A stretch of DNA of 64,000 bases from Rana temporaria (lineage: Eukaryota; Chordata; Amphibia; Anura; Ranidae). Location: contig NC_053492.1 of the NCBI RefSeq assembly GCF_905171775.1, forward strand, positions 295,841,934 through 295,905,933, written 5' to 3'. This document shows positions 38,949 through 49,974 of this stretch, piece after piece. Below the pieces are notes generated by a model that made no database searches, was not told the DNA's origin, and saw only the letters and a list, made by a program, of their open reading frames with translations. Position 1 is the stretch's first letter. Each line of letters starts with the position of its first letter. Both the position numbers and the translations under genes were made by a program.

Positions 38949-41580
38949 TTGTGCAGCTACATCTCTCTGCAGGCCATTAGTATGTCTGGAAGTACAACAA
39001 GGAGAGGCAGACAGTCACGAACCGATAAAAGAGGGCAAGCAGGCTCTGCATCTAGAGGCAACAGTGCTGGTCGCGGACACGGTGCATCCTCATCAGCACG
39101 TGGCTGTGGGACACGCTTGTCCTTTTTTTCGGCAGCTGGCCGTGTTGAGCCGCAACATCCTGAAGACTTGGTAGAGTGGATGACCAAGCTGTCCTCATTC
39201 TCCTCATCCTCTCTCACCCAGGCTCAGGGTACTTTTTTCCGGCAAAGCAGCTGCCAACGTGGCCTCTTCCCTCTGCTCAATGGCATCAGTCACTCCTTCC
39301 CTAGCCCCACCATGTCCTTCTGAGGAGTCTTCCGAACTGTTTGACCACAGTGTTGGGTGCATGCTGCAGGAGGATGTGCAGCGTTTTGAAGGCTCCGATG
39401 ATGGTACCCAGCTATAGGATGGCAGTAACCTGAGCCCAGACAGAGGAGGTGCCCAAGAAGGACAGCAATCTGGCAGTCATGTTCCCCCAGCTGCAGCATA
39501 CTGCCAGGTTTGCTCCAGTGATGAAGAGGGAGGGGATGATGAGGTCACTGACTCCACGTGGGTGCCTGATAGGAGAGAGAAGGAGGAGGAGGCACATCTC
39601 CAACGAGGCAGGATGCCCTCCAGGAGCTAGCTTAAGGGCAGCACACCGACTGCATCACACCGCAGAGCTCCGCATTTGCAGGACGCTGCTGTCTCTCCGT
39701 GTTATTCCAAAAGTTCTTTGGTGTGGGCCTTTTTTGAGACGAGTGCATCAGATCGCACTGCTGCTATTTGTAACATATGTCTCAAGCGTATTTCGCGTGG
39801 CCAAAACATCACCCGCTTGGGCACCACATGCTTGATCAGACATATGTCGACCTGCCATGCAGTTCATTGGCAAGCGTACCTAAAAGACACACACCAAAGA
39901 ACAAAGCGGACCTCTCCTTGCTCCTCATCAGCTGGGATCTCCAACCCCACTATACCTTCAGTCTTCTCTAAAACCTGCACTGAGAGGAATGAAGGTGTAG
40001 AATTAGGTGTGTCACAGCCAAGTATTTGTGGGCAATCTGCTATCGGTACACCGACATCAGATTGTACCAGGCAAATTTCCCTGCCCCAGCTGCTGCAGCG
40101 CCAACTGAAATTTGCTCCCAGCCATCCACATGCCCAGCAGTTGAATGCTAGCTTTGCTAAATTGCTAGCACTTCAACTGCTGCCTTTTCAGTTGGTAGAC
40201 TCTGCCCCCTTCCATGAGTTTGTGGAATGTGCGGTACCTCAGTGGCAGGTATCAAAATGCCACTTTTTCATACGTTAGGCGATTCCGGCTCTCTACAAGC
40301 ATGTAGAAGGCAAAGTCCATGCCTCGCTGGACAGGGCAGTCAGCGGTAAGGTGCATATTACCGCTGACTCATAGTCCAGCAGGCATGGACAGGGACGTTA
40401 CCTATCTTTCACGGCGCATTGGGTGACTCTGCTGGCAGCTGAGAAGAATGCAGGACAAGGTACAGTAGTGTTGGAGGTTGTTCCGCCACCACGCCTCCAA
40501 AATGCTACTACTGGTGATTGTGAAACACCTCTCTCCTCCACCCCCTCCTCTTCTTCTTCCTCCATGGCCTCTTCCTGTACTGATTTGTCCTCAGAACCAG
40601 CGGTGCTCCGTAGGTGTTCAAGGGGCTATGCAGGTACGCAGGCAAAAATATGCCATGTGGTGCTTGAGCTGCTGTGCTTGGGGGACAGGAGCCACACTTG
40701 GGCAGAGGTTCTGTCAGCTCTGCAGGGGCAGGCTCAGAGGTGGTTGATGCCACGCCAGTTTAAGCCAAGAATGGTGGTTTGCGACAATGGCACCAACCTC
40801 ATCTCCGCCCTCCGACAGTGGCAACTGACCCATGTGCCCTGTTTAGCTCACGTCCTTAACTTGGTGCTGCAGCGGTTCTTGGGCAGGTACCCGGGCTTAC
40901 AGGATGTCCTGAAGCAGGCCAGGAAACTCTGTATGAACCAGGACAGGGTCAGGATAGCTTGTTTTTTCCCCCCACGCCAGTGAGCCATGATCAGGGATGC
41001 ATGCACTGTCCTGTCACCATTTGAGGAGGCCACGAGGATGGTGAGCAGTGACAGTGCATGCATCAGTGACACTGTCCCTCTTATGCACCTGTTGGAGCAC
41101 ACACTGTTTGGAATAATGGACAGGGCACTTGAGGCAGAACAGAGGGAGGAAGAGGAGGACTTCCTTACCTCGCAAGGCCCGCCTTTATCCAGACAGTGTT
41201 CCTGCTTGCTCACCTATCACACAGGAAGAGGACGAAGAGGAGGAGGAGGACTGTGTCAGCATGGAGGTGGAGCCTAGCACTCAGCATCAGCAGCAGTCTT
41301 CAAGGGATCAATTACAGTCCCAAGAAACCCATGGACTTGTACGTGGCTGGGAGGAGGTGGCTGCTGATCATGTCGTCCTGAGTGACCCAGAGGACTCCGA
41401 ACCGAATGCCTCAGCAAACCTACGCTGCATGGCCTCCCTGATCCTGCAAAGCCTGCGGAAGGATCCTCGTATTCGTGCTATCAAGGAGAGGGATTATTAC
41501 TGACTGTCAACCCTTCTTGATCCTCGTTACAAGGGTAAGGTTGCGGACCTTATCTTTACATTAAAGCCGCAAGCAGTTTT
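38949..41580 (+). pseudogene. hAT transposase pseudogene, BED zinc finger type (ZBED-like)
   Basis: Reads as a transposase only if several stops and frameshifts are ignored. The order is a basic Ser/Gly/Arg-rich N-terminus (38985-39140), acidic linker, and a BED finger at about 39755-39855 (AICNICLKRISRG with downstream HMSTCH, the Cys2-His2 ligands). Then come DSAPFHEFV, LYKHVEGKVHASLDRAVSGK, TADS followed by a stop where Trp-Ser-Ser is usual, and DNGTNLISALRQWQ-THVPCLAHVLNLVLQRFLG (RNase H-like core with the CxAHxLNL motif). The end has LDPRYKGK, a C-terminal dimerisation-region landmark. Stops near 39417, 40276, 40372 and 40981 show it is inactive. It could be mistaken for a host ZBED gene, but it has no intact frame and sits between transposon ends. 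Confidence 0.8.
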
Positions 41581-41987
41581 AAATTACTTTTTTTCCTATA
41601 TAAATGTAATTTTGTGCAGGGACAGTTGTAAACATGGGAAACACATGCCACTTCACAGGCATACTATAGACACCCAGTAGGTATGATATTTAAAGGAATA
41701 TTTTACTTTTTTTTTTCACTTTAACCATCATTAAAATCACTGCTCCCAAAAAAAGGTTTTTAACACTTTTCTTTGCATTGATACATGTCCCCTGGGGCGG
41801 CAGGACCAGGGTCCCCAGACCTTTTTTAGGACAATAACTTGCATATCAGTCTTTAAAATGAACACTTTTGATTTCGAACGTTCGAGTCCCATAGACTTTT
41901 ATTGGGGTTCTAAAGTTCGCAAAAAATTTCGGTCTATTCGCAGGTTCTGGTGCGAACCGAACCGGCGGGTGTTCAGCTCATCTCTAG

Positions 41988-42645
41988 TTGCCAGCCAATC
42001 ATGAGAGTTGTTGAACCAAGTGTCTGAAATTCCTACAAAATCAAAATCCTCCTCGTACAACAGTAGCTTTAGTTCTCCCATCTTGTCCGCCAGACTCCTG
42101 GCATTGGTGAACATACCACGTAGTTTAAACTGGTCGCATACTATATTCTTATTGGGTGTTCTGAGGTTGCAAATAGGACTTGTTACTGTACTTACCTTGG
42201 GTTGACGTGCTTTAGTCAACCTACCACTAATGCCCCCAATACTACACTGTGGAATTTGTTCCATGCCGACTATTTCTACCTCTGGACTCTGGACCCCCCC
42301 CCCCCCGTCTCCTAGTTTAAAAGCCCCTCTAACTTTTTGGCCATCTTCACTCCCAGCAGATCTGCACCCTCCTCATTTAGATGCAATCTGTCCCTTCTAT
42401 AGAGCTGGTAACCAACTGAGAAGTTGGCCCAGTTCTCCAGGAACCCAAACCCCTCCTTTCTACACCAGCTCCTCAGCCACTTGTTTACTTCCCTCATCTC
42501 CCTTTTGTTTTCTGGTAGGGCTAGAAATACCGGTAGTATTTCTGTAAAAAACTACCTTGGAGGTCCCTTTTCTTTAATTTAGCCCCCTAAAAAAATTTTT
42601 AGGACACTTCATCTAACTCTGACTTTGTCATTGGTGCCAACGTGC
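41988..42645 (-). pseudogene. CR1-like LINE fragment: end of ORF1 esterase and start of ORF2 endonuclease
   Basis: On the minus strand, HVGTNDK (near 42625-42645) and REVNKWLRSWCRKEGFGFLE with RRDRLHLNEEGADLLG match the SGNH/esterase domain of CR1 ORF1. After a stop, GMFTNARSLADKMGELKLLL and DFVGISDTWFNNSHDW match the N-terminus of the ORF2 endonuclease. Both ends are truncated against neighbouring elements. Confidence 0.75.
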
Positions 42646-44029
42646 CCATGAAAATCCTCTCCAAGTCATTAAAGTTTTCTATAGAATTAAGGTCTATAGA
42701 CTGGCTGGGTCACTCCAGGACCCTAATGTGCTTCTTCTTGAGCCACTCCTTTGTTACCTTGGCTGCGTGTTTTGCATCATTGTCATGCTGGAATACCCAT
42801 CCACGAGCCATTTTCAATGCCCTGGCTGAGGGAAGGAAGTTCTTACCCAAGATTTGACGGTACATGGCCCATTCTTTGTCTCTTGAATGCAATGAAGTTG
42901 TCCTGTCCCCTTAGCATAAAAACACCCCCAAAGCATAAGGTTTATGCCTTCATGTTTGACGGTGGGGATGGTGTTCTTGGGGTCATAAGCAGCATTTCTC
43001 CTCCTCCAAACACAGCAAGTTGAGTTGATGCCAAAGAGCTTGATTTTGGTCTCATCTGACTACAACACTTTCACCCAGTTCTCCTATGAATTATTAAGAC
43101 GTTCATTAGAAAACTTCAGATGGGCCTGTACATGTGCTTTCTTGAGCAGGGGGACCTTGCGGGCACTTCAGGTTTTCAGTCCTTCATGGCGTAGTGTGTT
43201 ACCAATTGTTTTCTTGGTGATTATGGTCCCAGCTTCCTTGAGATCATTGATAAGATTCTCCTTTGTAGTTCTGGGCTGATTCCTCACCGTTCTCATGAAC
43301 ATTGAAACTCCACGAGGGGAGCCCCAGACCGATGGAGATTGACAGTTATTTTGTTTTTCTTCCATTTGCGAATAATCGCACCAACTGTTGTCACCCTCTC
43401 ACCAAGCTGCTTGGTGATGGTCTTGTAGCCCATTCCAGCCTTGTGTAGGTCTACAATCATGTCCCTGACATCCTTGGATAGCTTTTTGGTCTTGGCCATG
43501 GTGGAGAGATTGGAATCTGGTTGATTGCTTCTGTAGGCAGGTGTCTTTTAGCCCTGGTTTACATTGGTGTGTTTTGACATGTGACATTTGACATGTCAAA
43601 TCAGGTGCAATTTACATTGACATCTGAGCAAAAAGCCGCACAGATGTCTGTGAAATCGCCGCCGATATCGGGACTGACATGCGGGAGTAAAATCGTGCGA
43701 GTTCAGATGAACTCGCACGGCTTCATTCCCGCAGCTCAGTGTGGACCTGGACTTATACGGGTAAAAAGCTGAGATTAGGAGCACTCCCTTAAAGAGAGTG
43801 CTCCTAATCTCAGCTTGTTACCTATGTAGAAGACATCTGGGAGCCAGAAATCTTGCGGATACAACTTAAAATAAAACTTTTTTTAAATGCGTTTCTCTTG
43901 ATATTTTGTTGTTATTCTGTCTCTCACTGTTAAAATAAACCTACCATTAAACTTATATACTGATATTTTTTTTGCCAGTGGGCAAATGTACAAAATTAGC
44001 AGGGGATCAAATACTTTTTTCCCTCACTA
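42646..44029 (-). mobile_element. Decayed Tc1-like transposon, antisense
   Basis: Its 5' terminus (read on minus) is AGTGAGGGAAAAAAGTATTT, ending at 44029 next to TA. Transposase pieces on minus: MAKTKKLSKDVRDMIVDLHK with an HTH and GAIIRKWKKNK (43499-43310), then NQPRTTKENLINDLKEAG, and further fragments to about 42650 with many stops. The 3' terminus is lost against the CR1 fragment. A MITE interrupts the 5' leader at 43551-43752. Confidence 0.8.
43551..43752. mobile_element. 202-bp MITE E12 nested in Tc1, TTA duplication
   Basis: Starts GCCCTGGTTTACATTGGTG, ends TGTGGACCTGGAC, with TTA at 43548-43550 and 43753-43755. Removing it rejoins the Tc1 leader (GTGTCTTTTA with TACGGGTAAAAAGCTGAG), which acts as an empty-site control. 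Confidence 0.8.
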
Positions 44030-44309
44030 TACATATCAACATTGCTCCAGGGGTACACGTCCCTTCTGTTCCCACGCCCCCACTTCATCCTCTTGTCTCA
44101 GCCCTGCTTTTGACTGTCATAAACATGGATAAAATCAAGCATGTCTAAAAGCCACATAATAAGGCAGCAGGAATAAGATACTGCCCTCAATTTTCTCCGA
44201 CCAGTATTCAGAAGTGATTTTTTTTTTGTGTAATATTCAGGACACATAAATAAACCAGGAAAGTCAAGGACAGGGGAAAAAAAGCATTGTAGCAACACAC
44301 AAATTCTCA

Positions 44310-44877
44310 TGCCACGTACACGCAATCATTTTTCGATACGAAAAAAAATTAGTTTTTCAGCATGTAGAAAAACGTTTTTTCCAACTTCATCATTAAAACG
44401 ACATTGCCCACACACTATCGTTTTAAAAAAATGCTCTAGCAAAGAGCGGTGACATACAACACGTACAACGGCACTATAAAGGGGAAGTTCCATGCGGATG
44501 ACTCCACCCTTGGGGCTGCTTTAGCTGATTTTCTGTTAGTAAAGACGATTCACGCTTTTCTGTCTATTACAGCTTGATGAATATTCTTACTCCATTATGA
44601 ATGGTAGTTTTACCAGAACGAGCGCTCCCGTATCATAACTTGCTTCTGAGCATGCATGGGTTTTTAACGTAATTTTAGCCTAAACACAATCATTTTTTAC
44701 AACCCGAAAAACGACATTGTTTAAAACGTCATTAAAAAATGCATCATGTTCGGAAAAAAAAATTGTCGTTTTTCAGAACCCGAAAAATGATGTGAAGCCC
44801 ACACACAATCATTTTAAATTATATATATTTTAAAAATTACGTTTTTTTCATGCCGAAAAATGATCGTGTGTACGGCA
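44310..44877. mobile_element. TNA element E7, AAACGACGTTT family, TCA duplication
   Basis: Starts TGCCACGTACACGCAATC, ends GATCGTGTGTACGGCA, with TCA at 44307-44309 and 44878-44880. Its core (about 44430-44640, reversed relative to E3/E4) includes GGCACTATAAAGGGGAAGTT and GGGGCTGCTTTAGCTGATTT. Confidence 0.85.
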
Positions 44878-45532
44878 TCATTGTTCAATCTGGACTTGTC
44901 TATGTACCTGTGAACTCTTTCATCACCTGCTACAAAAGCTGGTCTTAGCTGTAGAAATGACCAAGCATGAGCAGACCACTTTTTTTGCAATTGTGCCTAC
45001 ATAGGTAAACCTGGATATTTTTGCAATGAGAAGACACCCCTGACCCTGGTCATATACTGTATGACCCAGAAACAGTTACCATTGACAAGCGTATCTGCTC
45101 AAATCTGAGTGCACTGTACACATTAGGATTATCTTCTGATTTATCTTCGATGATCTAATGTCTATTGATGCCTCAAAGCAAAACTGAATTTTTCCATGCT
45201 AGCTATTTAGGTGGCAGCAAAACCAGACCGTATTTACCTTCCCCACCTTTACCTGCCAGGTCCAAACCACCTCTTGACGATACCAAATTCCTGTGCAAAT
45301 GTTATGTTTCCTAAAGCCAAAGCTTACACAGGGTTATGCAAGCCCCCCTGAATACAATGACCAAAATATTAAAGGAAATCTGTATTAAAGGAACATGTTG
45401 GTTCTTATTGCTGACATTTCCCTTTAAAAATGCTATTTAGTTTCTATGCTGATCTGGTACTTTTAGAGCTCGTTCACACTAGTAGCTGTGCTAACTGCAC
45501 TACCACTGGTGTGCGCTGGGAAGAAGCAGTGC
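44351..45532. repeat. Segmental duplication, copy A
   Basis: Matches 49977-52435 in direct orientation at roughly 95% identity by eye, after removing two insertions from copy B. It includes most of E7 and about 650 bases of flanking sequence (TCAATCTGGACTTGTCTATG to GGAAGAAGCAGTGC). More CpG sites have decayed to TG/CA in copy A than in B. Confidence 0.9.
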
Positions 45533-46884
45533 TAAAGCACTGATCCTGGCACATCGCACTGTTTACATTTATTTTTGTGAGAACTTTATTAAAATGTGAC
45601 ACTCCATTAAGTTCTATTCACACATAAGTGTTGCAATTCAGAAGATTGCTCACAACCCACTGTATGCAGAACATTTTTTCAAGACACACCAGTGTGAACT
45701 GGCACCATAGGAAACAAGCCAAATTACCTTGTACTTGCATTGGGACAGTGCTGGGCAAGTCTACCCAGTGCATTCCAATGCAAGTGGTGCGAAAAAGCCC
45801 TGAAGCCACATATCTGCAACAAGTATGCAATGAAAGTCATAAGTTCATACTTTTCTCTGACATAGCTTACTAAATGCTTACAAAAGGTCAGTGAATCAAA
45901 GTATTGCAACCAGAGCCATATGGATAGCCGGCATTCTTTAGAAGCAGATTTGCAATGACAGCCTACATGATCCTCTCAATACAGGTTTACTTTAAAGTGG
46001 ACCTTGCACCAAAAGCAATGTCTACTATTTACACACAGACTGCCCCCCCCCCCCCATGTAAAATTTTGTTATTATACCTGTAAAAAAAAGTGGGAAAAAG
46101 GTAAAAAATGTACTTCTCTTACTGCTTTTTTTCATGGTGCCTAGGTTAAAATAATATCACAATCTTTCCAGCAAGATCCTGGGAATTCTAAGCATCACAA
46201 GAGGCAGGAGAAGATGTTCAAGTACAATAGAACAACATTATCTTGACAGATATTGTAGACACTGAAGCACCCCTTTTTTGGTGCTTATGTGTGCTTAAGC
46301 CATAGCATTCAATGTACACGGAGGAAAACAGCTTATGTTAGTTTTACAATAGCTTTATCAATAAAACATAACTTTAAACCATGAGTCACACGTAGCAATT
46401 AACAGTTATTTTACATAAATGATTCATTTTGAATCGGATGCATGAACACAAGCTGCCACATAGCTTTGAAATGCTATGAAAACTGTCAGTTGGGTGTACT
46501 GAATTTAACACTGTTATTAAAAGACATCAACTGTATTTTTAATACTCTTCTCCTTTACATATGAAAAAAGCTCAGGGGCATCCTATTACATCATACAAAC
46601 CAGCTCCACAGCTTTTTGAGTAATTGCTAACCAAATAGATACTCTATTTCTACAATACTAGGACTCAGAATTGTTTCTAACAACTCATTGTTTTTAAAAC
46701 TAATAGTGTTCATAAAGTTCAAGATTAACAATAACATTGTATGATTACTGCATTCATTTTATTAAAGTAGAACTCAAGTCTAGATAACTATCCATGTATG
46801 GACTATAGTGAGTGAGCTGTTGAAATACAATTGGCCTATTAATTCTTTTGAAGTTTCAGCTCCGTGAGAGCTGGTAATACTGTA
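45533..46884. other. Intergenic, nothing recognised
   Basis: AT-rich, with short C-runs near 46027-46035. Palindromic snippets at 45600-45800 (AGTGTGAACTGGC...) suggest an old MITE without clear ends. Confidence 0.45.
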
Positions 46885-46886
46885 TA

Positions 46887-48452
46887 CAGGGAGTGCAGAA
46901 TTATTAGGCAAATGAGTAATTGGACCACATCATGCTCTTTATGCATGTTGTCTTACTCCAAGCTGTATAGGCTCGAAAGCCTACTACCAATTAGGCATAT
47001 TAGGTAATGTACATCTCTGTAATGAGAAGGTGTGTGGTCTAATGACATCAACACCCTATATAAGGTGTGCATAATTATTAGTCAACTTCCTTTCCTTTGG
47101 CAAAATGGTCCAAAAGAAGGACTTGAGAGACTCTGAAAAGTCCAAAATAGAGAGATATCTAGCAGAGGGATGTAGCACTCTTAAAATTGCAAATCTTCTG
47201 AAGCGTGATCATCGAAAAATCAAGCGTTTCATTCAAAATAGTCAACAGGGTCAAAAGAAGCGTGTGGAAAAAACAAGGCGCAAAATAACTGACCATGAAC
47301 TGAGAAAAGTCAAGCGTGCAGCTGCCAAGATGCCACTTGCCACCAGATTGGCCATATTTCAGAGCTGCAACATCACTTGGGTGCCCAAAAGCACAAGGTG
47401 TGCAATACCCAGAGACATGGCCAAGGTAAGAAAGGCTGAAAGACGACGACCACTGAACAAGACACACAAGCTGCAACGTCAAGACTGTGCCAATAAATAT
47501 CTCAAGAAAGATTTTTCTAAGGTTTTATGGACTGCTGAAATGAGAGTGAGTCTTGATGGGCCAGATGGAAGAGCCCGTGGCTGGATTGGTAAAGGGCAGA
47601 GAGCTCCAGTCCGACTCAGACGCCAGCAAGGTGGTGGTGGAGTACTGGTTTGGGCTGGTATCATCAAAGATGAGCTTGTGGGGCCTTTTCGGATTGAGGA
47701 TGGAGTCAAGCTCAACTCCCAGTCCTACTGCCAGATTATGGAAGACACCTTCTTCAAGCAGTGGTACAGGAAGAAGTCTGCATCCTTCAAGAAAAACATG
47801 ATTTTCATGCAGGACAATGCTCCATCACACGTGTCAAAGTACTCCACAGCGTGGCTGGCAAGAAAGGGTATTAAAGAAAAAAAACTAATGACATGGCCTC
47901 CTTGTTCACCTGATCTGAACCCCATTGAGAACCTGTGGTCCATCATCAAATGTGAGATTTACAAGGAGGGAAAACAGTACACCTCTCTGAACAGTGTCTG
48001 GGAGGCTGCGGTTGCTGCTGCACGCAATGTTGATGATGAACAGATCAAAACACTGACAGAATCCATGGATGTCAGGCTTTTGAGTGTCCTTGCAAAGAAA
48101 GGTGGCTATATTGGTCACTGTTTTGTTTTTGTTTTATTTTTGAATGTCAGAAATGTATATTTGTGAATGTTGAGATGTTATATTGGTTTCACTGTTAAAA
48201 ATAAATAATTGAAATGGGTATATATTTATTTTTTGTTAAGTTGCCTAATAATTCTGCACAGTAATAGTAGTCACCTGCACACACAGATATCCCCCTAAAA
48301 TAGCTAACACTAAAAACAAACTAAAAACTACTTCCAAAAATATTCAGCTTTGATATTAATGAGTTTTTGGGGTTCATTGAGAACATGGTTGTTGTTCAAT
48401 AATAAAATGAATCCTCAAAAATACAACTTGCCTAATAATTCTGCACTACCTG
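46887..48452 (+). mobile_element. Tc1/mariner element with IR/DR termini
   Basis: Left end CAGGGAGTGCAGAATTATTA. The right end, read inward, is CAGGTAGTGCAGAATTATTA, one mismatch. TA flanks both sides (46885-46886, 48453-48454). A second, inner copy of the terminal motif lies about 175 bases in on the left (TGTGCATAATTATTAGTCAA, about 47066) and about 190 bases in on the right (TTGCCTAATAATTCTGCACA, 48241-48260). This is the double-site arrangement known from Sleeping Beauty-type elements. Total 1566 bases. Confidence 0.93.
47105..48166 (+). CDS. Tc1/mariner transposase, full-length frame, first catalytic Asp replaced
   Basis: 353-residue uninterrupted frame inside the element's termini. It would bind the terminal repeats and cut and paste the element at TA. 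An N-terminal paired-type HTH covers residues 1-110 (SKIERYLAEGCSTLKIANLL; KITDHELRKVKRAA; ARLAIFQ-like second helix set). The DDE core follows. Residue 144 is Ala in the motif LWTAEMRVSLDGPDG where family members have Asp. The second Asp is residue 237 (FMQDNAPSH) and the Glu residue 275 (SPDLNPIENLW). Thirty-seven residues separate Asp237 and Glu275, so the spacing is DD37E-like. The GGGG box is at 176-179. With Asp144 lost, catalysis should be abolished, although DNA binding may remain. The start ATG is the first after the inner left repeat. Confidence 0.92.
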   Translation: MVQKKDLRDSEKSKIERYLAEGCSTLKIANLLKRDHRKIKRFIQNSQQGQKKRVEKTRRKITDHELRKVKRAAAKMPLATRLAIFQSCNITWVPKSTRCAIPRDMAKVRKAERRRPLNKTHKLQRQDCANKYLKKDFSKVLWTAEMRVSLDGPDGRARGWIGKGQRAPVRLRRQQGGGGVLVWAGIIKDELVGPFRIEDGVKLNSQSYCQIMEDTFFKQWYRKKSASFKKNMIFMQDNAPSHVSKYSTAWLARKGIKEKKLMTWPPCSPDLNPIENLWSIIKCEIYKEGKQYTSLNSVWEAAVAAARNVDDEQIKTLTESMDVRLLSVLAKKGGYIGHCFVFVLFLNVRNVYL

Positions 48453-48514
48453 TATGTATTAGCAGCCCTCTAACATTATTAAATACGGGGGTCTAAAAGA
48501 ATGTACAATTCTGA

Positions 48515-49016
48515 GGCCGAGTACTCACGGCAGGACATGTCCGATGAAAACGGTCTGCAGACCGTTTCCATCGGACATGTCTGGCCGGGGACTGCCCGGG
48601 GACTTCTGTTCGATGGCTATACACACCATCGAACAGAAGCCCGCGCGTAAACATTACGCGGGGCGTGTCCGCGGTGTCGCCGCGTCGATGACGCGGTGTC
48701 GCCGCGACAATGACGCGGCGACGTGGGCGGGCCGCCTTAAAAATGCTTCCACGCATGCGTCGAAGTCATTCGACGCATGCGAGGGATGCGGGCGGCAGGA
48801 CATGTACGGTAGGTCTGTACAGACGACCGTACATGTCCGGGCGGACAGGTTTCCAGCGGACTGTTTTAAAACAAGTCCGGGAAACAGTTGTCCGCTGGAA
48901 ACCTGTCTGATCCGTCCCAAAATGGTCCGCTCGGGCCAACACACGGCCAAACATGTCTGCTGAAACTGGTCTGCGGACCAGTTTCAGCAGACATGTTTGG
49001 TCGTGAGTACGGGGCC
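48515..49016. mobile_element. TNA element E8, serial-hairpin family, TGA duplication
   Basis: Starts GGCCGAGTACTCACGGCAGG, ends TGGTCGTGAGTACGGGGCC, with TGA at 48512-48514 and 49017-49019. It consists of about seven consecutive hairpins, including GGACATGTCCGATGAAAACG, CTTCTGTTCGATGG/CCATCGAACAGAAG, GCATGCGTCGAA/TTCGACGCATGC and CTGCTGAAACTGG/CCAGTTTCAGCAG. Very GC- and CpG-rich. Confidence 0.88.
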
Positions 49017-49085
49017 TGAGTATGTTCAAATAAGAATAAAAATAACAATAAATAAAAAAACAGATATCAGACAAACTGACTGTCA

Positions 49086-49480
49086 GGCCTTGTACACACG
49101 ATCAGTCCAAACTGATGGAAACGGACTGAGGTTCAGTTTCATCAGTCCAAACTTACCGTGTGTATGGCCCTTCAGACTTTTGTCCTTCAGTCCAAAGTTT
49201 TAGAACTTGCTTTAAAATCGGACTGATGGACTGATGACCGATTGGTCAAAACCGATGGTTAGTACGCAAAAGCATCGGTTCAAAACCCGTGCATGCTCAG
49301 AATCAAGTCGACGCATGCTTGGAAGCATTGAACTTTGTTTTTTTCAGCACGTCGTTGTGTTTTACGTCACCGCGTTGGACTCGATCGGATTTTGAACTGA
49401 TGGTGTGTAGGCACATCAGACCATCAGACTTCAGCCTTCAGTCCGTTTTCATCGGATGGACTGATCGTGTGTACAGGGCC
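49086..49480. mobile_element. TNA element E9, CAGTCCAAACTGATGG word family, TCA duplication
   Basis: Starts GGCCTTGTACACACGATCAG, ends GACTGATCGTGTGTACAGGGCC, with TCA at 49083-49085 and 49481-49483. Contains TTTTACGTCACCGCGTTGGA and AACTGATGGTGTGTAGGCAC. The latter is identical to the right arm of E3. Confidence 0.88.
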
Positions 49481-49483
49481 TCA

Positions 49484-49800
49484 GTGTACAGCAGGAACTA
49501 TCTGTGCTCTGCTAGTTTCTAGCCGTACACATTTCTCTGCTGCACCACGGATTTCTGCATGCAAGAAACAACAAGGACCCTACAGTGGGTGTATTTGGGA
49601 ATACTTCCAACCCATTTCAAACAGGTAGGCAGACAACGTTTTATCTCCACCCCGCTGAGGAAGTTCGGGGGAACGTAACGCGTATGGGGAGGAGCACACA
49701 GACGTCGCCCGCTGCCGTCCTTTCGTGAAACAAACCTGTCGTTTGTTTTTTTATGCTTTATGCGGAATATACGGAAGCGCCCCTAGCGGCCAGCGAATAT
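49484..49800. other. Intergenic, possible SINE-like fragment
   Basis: CCGCTGAGGAAGTTCGGGGG then AACGTAACGCGTATGGGGAG resembles the 28700 fragment (GTGAAACGCGTCGG). Ends not seen. Confidence 0.35.
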
Positions 49801-49974
49801 ATGCACCCCAATATACGACGGCGTAAGAGACGCCGCTCGTATCTAGGCAACAGTGAGGCGTATCTGATTCTATAAATCAGGCGCAGAGATGCGACGCCTC
49901 ACACTCAGAGTTACAACGGCGTATCTGGAGATACGCCGTCGTAACTCCTTTGTGAATCCGGGCCTAAGTTTTTC
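49800..49974. mobile_element. Right part of a GGATTCACAAA-type MITE
   Basis: ATACGCCGTCGTAACTCC then TTTGTGAATCCGGGCC, with TACGACGGCGTA words as in 31933-32590. It abuts duplication copy B exactly at TAAG. Confidence 0.55.

Larger units (their letters stand above)
36734..41987 (+). mobile_element. Large decayed hAT transposon
   Basis: The left end CTAGGGATCAGCT mirrors the right end AGCTCATCTCTAG, and both subterminal zones are rich in GTTCG/CGAAC. Order inside: promoter (36897-37034), 95-bp tandem array (37735-38620), TA microsatellite (38901-38938), BED-type transposase pseudogene (38949-41580), 3' tail. An 8-bp target duplication was not found because a CR1 fragment abuts the right end. 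The related element at 52445-53742 lies in the opposite orientation. Confidence 0.75.

Noticed and set aside
39676..40983. Host ZBED gene candidate (200- and 186-residue frames)
   Set aside because: Stops and frameshifts interrupt the domains and the region lies between hAT ends. It is a transposase pseudogene.
42008..43499. Several 60-90-residue frames on the plus strand
   Set aside because: Antisense of the CR1 fragment and Tc1 transposase remnants.
48515..49016. CRISPR-like or structured non-coding RNA locus because of serial hairpins
   Set aside because: No repeat-spacer pattern. The TGA duplication and terminal inverted repeats identify a transposable element. RNA function is not excluded but not supported.
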